Source: Acidobacteriaceae bacterium
GTDB taxonomy: Bacteria > Acidobacteriota > Terriglobia > Terriglobales > Acidobacteriaceae
Length of the DNA: 9,022 nucleotides
Reading direction: 5' to 3'
Assembly: GCA_003140785.1 (NCBI GenBank)
Contig: PLKY01000088.1
Coordinates: forward strand, 1 to 9,022
Below the pieces are notes generated by a model that worked only from the letters and a program-made list of their open reading frames with translations, ran no database searches and had not been told where the DNA came from. The stretch's first letter is position 1, and each line of letters opens with the position of its first letter. The translations under genes were made by a program, and so were the position numbers. This document shows positions 7,368 through 9,022 of this stretch, piece by piece.

Positions 7368-8333
7368 CTAGACCTTGCTCTTGCGCCGTAGTTTCCTGCC
7401 GAGGCCCAATGCCACCATTGCATCGGAAAAGCGGTGACGAAAACGACCCTTGAAATCGAACAACGTTTCAGGGCCATGACCCGTTCTGATCTTTTTCTTT
7501 CTTTCTTCGTCTTGACCCCTGATGAAATCAAAGAGGGATCCTGAGAATCGCGTTTCGCCTATGCAAGCCCGGAAGGCATGAGGAAGCAAATCAGTCGCAT
7601 CGCAAGTCTCTTCGGCGTCGCCGACAATTATTCGCTTCGCAACGTCATCCCACTCAGCTCTGACTTTTGCACTACGGAGGATGGTAATGTGGCCCTTGAT
7701 CAAATCCAGATAGGGGGGGCTTGGTATCATCTCTCCCGACAGGCTGGAATTCGCGGGTCCTAGACAAGCTGACGGAAACTTGTCGGTGGCGGAAGTAGAA
7801 TTCGTGAGTACTTCACTATCGGCCGTCGAAAAAGTTGGCCAAAACCCACTGTTTCGGTCTACGCCGAAGGCGCGCAGTCCCTCCATCACCGCCAGCGCTT
7901 CCTCTGCAATACCCGACCGATAGTATTCAATCAGATCTTTGACTTCCTGGGTTGATTCGTGGCGACCATAGTACTGAGCCTTTTCAAGCGACAGTGATCC
8001 TTGAGACATTGAACCCCAGTGCAGGAGCTTCGCACGTCGCTCATCCAGCGACAGCGGCTCCAACTCGCTCATTACCCTCAATTCAAATTCATATTCCGCG
8101 ATAAACTGCAGCCAGGTGAAGTAATTCCAAACGCGTTCCCACGACTTTCTTTGATCTGGGGTTGCCTGTTCTAGCGCGCTCTTGTACTGGAGCTTGCCCA
8201 CCTCCACGCTCCACTCGAACGCTCCTCTAATGCGCTGCCGCAATTGCGACAGATCGAGTCCTTCCTCGACCCATGATATTTGCCTCTGTGCCAGCATCTG
8301 TTTTCTAATTTCCTCAAGCCGCGAGAATCCCAT
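7368..8333 (-). CDS. Unrecognised helical protein, 321 aa
   Basis: I do not recognise a family. The chosen ATG at 8333 begins MGFSRLEEIRKQM and has an AAGGA-type ribosome site just upstream. The frame stays open to a GTG at 8447 (359 aa), but the extra 38 residues look non-coding in composition (SSS, RRRSS), so I prefer the shorter form. The N-terminal half is rich in charged and aromatic helices (RQRIRGAFEW, WERVWNYFTWLQFIAEYEFELRV). The middle, around FSTADSEVLTNSTSATDK, is polar and probably a linker. The C-terminal domain (KGHITILRSAKVRAEWDDVAKRI onward) ends in the very basic GRKLRRKSKV, which hints at nucleic-acid binding. No signal peptide or membrane segment is visible. It lies upstream of the recombinase operon on the same strand, with an inverted motif copy on each side. 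It may be a fourth component of the element, its regulator or its cargo. Confidence 0.6.
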   Translation of the reverse strand: MGFSRLEEIRKQMLAQRQISWVEEGLDLSQLRQRIRGAFEWSVEVGKLQYKSALEQATPDQRKSWERVWNYFTWLQFIAEYEFELRVMSELEPLSLDERRAKLLHWGSMSQGSLSLEKAQYYGRHESTQEVKDLIEYYRSGIAEEALAVMEGLRAFGVDRNSGFWPTFSTADSEVLTNSTSATDKFPSACLGPANSSLSGEMIPSPPYLDLIKGHITILRSAKVRAEWDDVAKRIIVGDAEETCDATDLLPHAFRACIGETRFSGSLFDFIRGQDEERKKKIRTGHGPETLFDFKGRFRHRFSDAMVALGLGRKLRRKSKV

Positions 8334-8593
8334 CTTCCTTCTGATAGCAAAGGTCAAAATACGACGATGTGATGAAGAACACGAAAGCTCACACCAACGT
8401 AACAAAATTCCGCCAGAAGACCGTCGCCTGAGTTCCGATCCTTCCACCCAATGCCAATCACGGACTCCATGGAGTCCATCCCGGTCCGTGGAGACGATTG
8501 TTAAATACCTTTGGCATCAGTGATATGAAATGATTTTCCTTTAAGAATCCGCAGTCTCCTCCCCGATGGCCAGATCCTCGTTTTAATGGGCAC
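8334..8593. other. Divergent intergenic region at the right end of the element
   Basis: These 260 bases lie between the minus-strand 321-aa gene and the plus-strand AlpA-like gene. They should contain the promoter of the 321-aa gene and the right boundary of the element. A 16-bp palindrome (8462-8477), a partial repeat of it (8484-8494) and an AT-rich stretch (about 8500-8548) are visible. A weak promoter candidate on the minus strand has TATTTA as -10 and a poor -35 (TTTCAT) 17 bases before it. No sequence resembling the truncated helicase is found here. Confidence 0.4.
8459..8479 (-). promoter_or_regulatory. Operator-like site B with perfect 16-bp palindrome
   Basis: GGACTCCATGGAGTCC at 8462-8477 is perfectly self-complementary. 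The 21-bp site is an inverted copy of 7226-7246 with two mismatches. Its centre is about 136 bp upstream of the chosen start of the 321-aa gene, close to the spacing of site A from the 242-aa gene. An imperfect further copy (CCGTGGAG against CCATGGAG) sits about 20 bp away at 8484-8494, roughly two helical turns, as expected for cooperative binding. Confidence 0.65.
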
Positions 8594-9022
8594 ATGGAAA
8601 CGCGCTCTCAAATCAGCCACCCGAGATCAAGCGGCAACCTGCTCGGCCCGCAAGTGCTGACTGAGAGCGCTCGGGCTGATGTCATTGCGGCAATTTCCCG
8701 TGATCCTGCATTCTCTGTTGCCGGCCAGGTGCTGTCGGGGTGGGAGATGCCGGCCTCTGCGACCTCCACGGAACTGCTCTCGATCTCTCAGGTCGAGGAG
8801 CGAACCCACATGAAACGGAGCAACATCTACCGTCTGATTCAGCTTGGGTTGTTTGCGGCTCCGCTCAAGCTTGGCGGCTCCAAGTGGATCGCGGCCGAAG
8901 TCGAAGAGTATATTCAGCGCCAAAAAGACGAACGTGACCGTCAGCTGGGCGAGAACAAGTTCACCCCCCGCCCCGCGATCTTGGCTCGTCAGGAGAGCGG
9001 TGCGCTGAACGGGACGCTCTCC
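8594..9022 (+). CDS. AlpA-like helix-turn-helix regulator, 3' end outside window
   Basis: The frame is open from the ATG at 8594 to the right edge (143 codons, no stop). Internal alternatives are ATG at 8747 or 8812. From about residue 59 the pattern is AlpA/MerR-like: LLSISQVEERTHMKRSNIYRLIQLGLFAAPLKLG, then GSKWIAAEVEEYIQRQKDERD. This gives a winged helix-turn-helix with the typical IYRLI recognition helix, a K/G turn, the W-I-x-x-E-V wing and a basic tail. AlpA-type proteins activate excision or transfer genes of prophages and integrative elements, binding DNA in the cytoplasm. The roughly 58 residues ahead of the domain are unusual for AlpA and unrecognised. If 8747 is the real start, almost all of this extension is lost. 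Together with the truncated helicase it suggests that both flanks belong to an integrative conjugative element. Confidence 0.75.
   Translation, partial: METRSQISHPRSSGNLLGPQVLTESARADVIAAISRDPAFSVAGQVLSGWEMPASATSTELLSISQVEERTHMKRSNIYRLIQLGLFAAPLKLGGSKWIAAEVEEYIQRQKDERDRQLGENKFTPRPAILARQESGALNGTLS

Noticed and set aside
8334..8447. N-terminal extension of the 321-aa protein to the GTG at 8447
   Set aside because: The 38 extra residues look like translated non-coding sequence, and the ATG at 8333 has a better ribosome site. Kept only as an alternative.
328..8593. Terminal inverted repeats or a target duplication at the two ends of the element
   Set aside because: Comparing the sequence near 320-430 with 8480-8600 by eye in both orientations gave only short chance-level matches, so no ends could be called.
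8627..8923. 98-aa minus-strand frame opposite the AlpA-like gene
   Set aside because: It is antisense to a frame with clear AlpA-type motifs and is best explained as a shadow.
1..9022. tRNA, rRNA or CRISPR array
   Set aside because: No cloverleaf-like element, ribosomal sequence or regularly spaced direct repeats were seen.

Overview
The window looks like part of a mobile island in a Pseudomonadota genome. Moderately GC-rich codon use and the flanking genes suggest an alphaproteobacterium or a relative, but this is inference because no taxonomic marker gene is present. A compact element based on tyrosine recombinases occupies most of the window. The flanking genes are of kinds common in integrative conjugative elements and plasmids.

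Layout. At the left edge (1-365) is a 3'-truncated fragment of a large SF2 helicase/N12-class adenine methylase gene. It has an intact Walker A motif and loses family-like sequence around position 327. Positions 366-561 are non-coding and carry several small palindromes. From 562 to 8333 four genes lie on the minus strand. In transcription order they are: an unrecognised 321-aa protein (8333-7368); a 257-bp intergenic region holding an operator-like palindrome; a 242-aa protein (7110-6382); an 870-aa protein with a degenerate tyrosine-recombinase C-terminus (6389-3777); and a 1071-aa tyrosine recombinase with a complete R-K-HxxR-H-Y set (3777-562). The last three overlap end to start (8 bp and 1 bp), so they form a translationally coupled operon. 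The region 8334-8593 separates these genes from a plus-strand gene for an AlpA-like helix-turn-helix protein (8594 onward), which runs off the right edge.

Interpretation. The coupled trio of one active recombinase, one recombinase-like protein without the nucleophile and one small protein looks like a self-contained recombination machine. In plan it resembles Tn554-type transposons, the strand-biased circularising elements (SEs) and the Gamma-Mobile-Trio systems. Both large proteins are much bigger than ordinary tyrosine recombinases, and I cannot assign them to a named family from sequence alone. There is no obvious cargo (resistance, toxin or defence) apart from possibly the 321-aa protein.

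Regulatory and recombination sites. A 21-bp motif with a CTCCATGGAG core occurs twice in inverted orientation, flanking the 321-aa gene. Each copy lies about 125-136 bp upstream of a minus-strand start codon. A degenerate relative lies near the left end of the element. These sites may be shared operators or recombinase-binding sites. The helicase does not resume on the right side, so the insertion was not a simple one, or the flank was later rearranged.
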